DNA of 5,802 nt, taken from assembly GCA_002861585.1 (NCBI GenBank), contig PJQJ01000006.1, positions 2,810-8,611 of the forward strand. The letters run 5' to 3'. The notes beneath the pieces were generated by a model. That model saw nothing but the letters and a program-made list of their open reading frames with translations. It ran no database searches and was not told the origin of the DNA. A program made the translations under genes and the position numbers. The DNA comes from Candidatus Saccharimonadota bacterium (GTDB lineage Bacteria > Patescibacteriota > Saccharimonadia > Saccharimonadales > Saccharimonadaceae). The stretch's first letter is position 1. Each line of letters starts with the position of its first letter. This document shows positions 5,391-5,802 of the stretch, one piece after another.

Positions 5391-5802
5391 GCGAATTTCC
5401 TCAAAAAGTTAAGCCTTCCCGCTTCAAAGTGGCGTAGGTCCTCAATATTATGCGCAAGCATCACTAACCGCTCAAGGCCGCCGCCCCAGGCAAAACCTCT
5501 GTACTTTGCGGGATCAATACCGGCTGTTCGTAGGACATTTGGATGGATCATCCCGCAACCAAGCATCTCGAGCCAGTCACCCTCGCCGCCGCCAAGGCTT
5601 GCTGGCTTTTCAATTGCAAACTCTAAGCCAGGTTCAACGAATGGGAAGTATGCTGGTTGTGTCTTAATCTTTAGGCGCTGACCATAGTAGATTTCAAAGA
5701 AGGTCTGGAGGGTTCCCAGCATCTGCGCCAATGACGCATCTTCACTGACAAAGACACCTTCTACTTGGTAGAACGTATGTTCATGGGTTGCATCGACATC
5801 TT
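5387..5802 (-). CDS. pheS: Phenylalanyl-tRNA synthetase alpha subunit (partial, C-terminal 137 residues)
   Basis: The open frame enters from the window edge and ends at TGA (5387-5389); the N-terminal coiled-coil and first part of the catalytic domain lie outside. Visible class II synthetase landmarks are the motif 2 region DVDATHEHTFYQVEG at the edge, AYFPFVEP (with the two Phe of the substrate pocket), WLEMLGCGMIHPNVL, and motif 3 GFAWGGGLERL at 5465-5497 with its catalytic arginine. The alanine that sets pocket size for phenylalanine (Ala294 of the E. coli enzyme) is kept in FAW. Two departures from the common bacterial pattern are visible: FYQ instead of FHQ in motif 2, and AWGGG instead of AFGMG in motif 3. 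A TTG at 5729-5731 could be mistaken for a start, but the homology continues upstream through it to the edge. The gene overlaps pheT by four bases, giving coupled, equimolar synthesis of the two subunits. Confidence 0.98.
   Translation of the reverse strand, partial: DVDATHEHTFYQVEGVFVSEDASLAQMLGTLQTFFEIYYGQRLKIKTQPAYFPFVEPGLEFAIEKPASLGGGEGDWLEMLGCGMIHPNVLRTAGIDPAKYRGFAWGGGLERLVMLAHNIEDLRHFEAGRLNFLRKFA
5398..5402 (-). promoter_or_regulatory. Ribosome binding site of pheT inside the end of pheS
   Basis: GAGGA seven bases before the pheT ATG lies within the last codons of pheS. Together with the ATGA stop/start overlap it supports this start and translational coupling of the two synthetase subunits. 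Confidence 0.65.

Noticed and set aside
5387..5731. A short 114-codon gene starting at TTG 5729-5731
   Set aside because: PheS homology (DATH, F-Y-Q-x-E-G) continues in the same frame upstream to the window edge, so this is an internal Leu codon of a truncated pheS.

Overview
The window reads as one compact, single-strand block of bacterial housekeeping and accessory genes, all on the minus strand and therefore transcribed from high to low coordinates. In transcription order it holds: the 3' part of pheS; complete pheT; a half-size ABC exporter; a membrane-anchored FKBP-type peptidyl-prolyl isomerase; a small glutaredoxin/NrdH-like protein; and the first 33 codons of a further gene cut by the window edge. 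No gene-free stretch exceeds 90 bases. I see no RNA gene, mobile element or CRISPR array.

The style of the PheS/PheT sequences, the short intergenic gaps, the single-anchor FKBP and the glutaredoxin fit a Candidate Phyla Radiation (Patescibacteria) genome, most likely Saccharibacteria (TM7). This is family resemblance judged by eye, not a database result. TGA serves as a normal stop at the end of pheS and no gene here needs it as a sense codon, which argues against the TGA=Gly code of Absconditabacteria and Gracilibacteria.

Region by region: at 5387-5802 and 2859-5390, pheS and pheT overlap by four bases (ATGA) and encode the two subunits of phenylalanyl-tRNA synthetase. At 1055-2836 the ABC exporter starts 22 bases after pheT with its own ribosome site, so it is probably co-transcribed. 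The 54-base gap at 1001-1054 carries a perfect TATAAT and probably begins a second transcription unit with the FKBP gene (452-1000). The 87-base gap at 365-451 is AT-rich. It holds another TATAAT and a perfect 10-bp inverted repeat arranged around it, a good candidate for a regulated promoter of the glutaredoxin gene (110-364). The final gene begins with GTG at position 100, nine bases after the glutaredoxin stop. Its last visible residues resemble the opening strand of an FAD/NAD-binding fold, so a thioredoxin-reductase-like partner is a tentative guess.

Functionally, the upstream half is translation (tRNA-Phe charging) plus export, and the downstream half looks like folding and thiol redox. 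Nothing here is clearly a new system. The features most worth a second look are the palindromic promoter before the glutaredoxin gene and the identity of the truncated gene.
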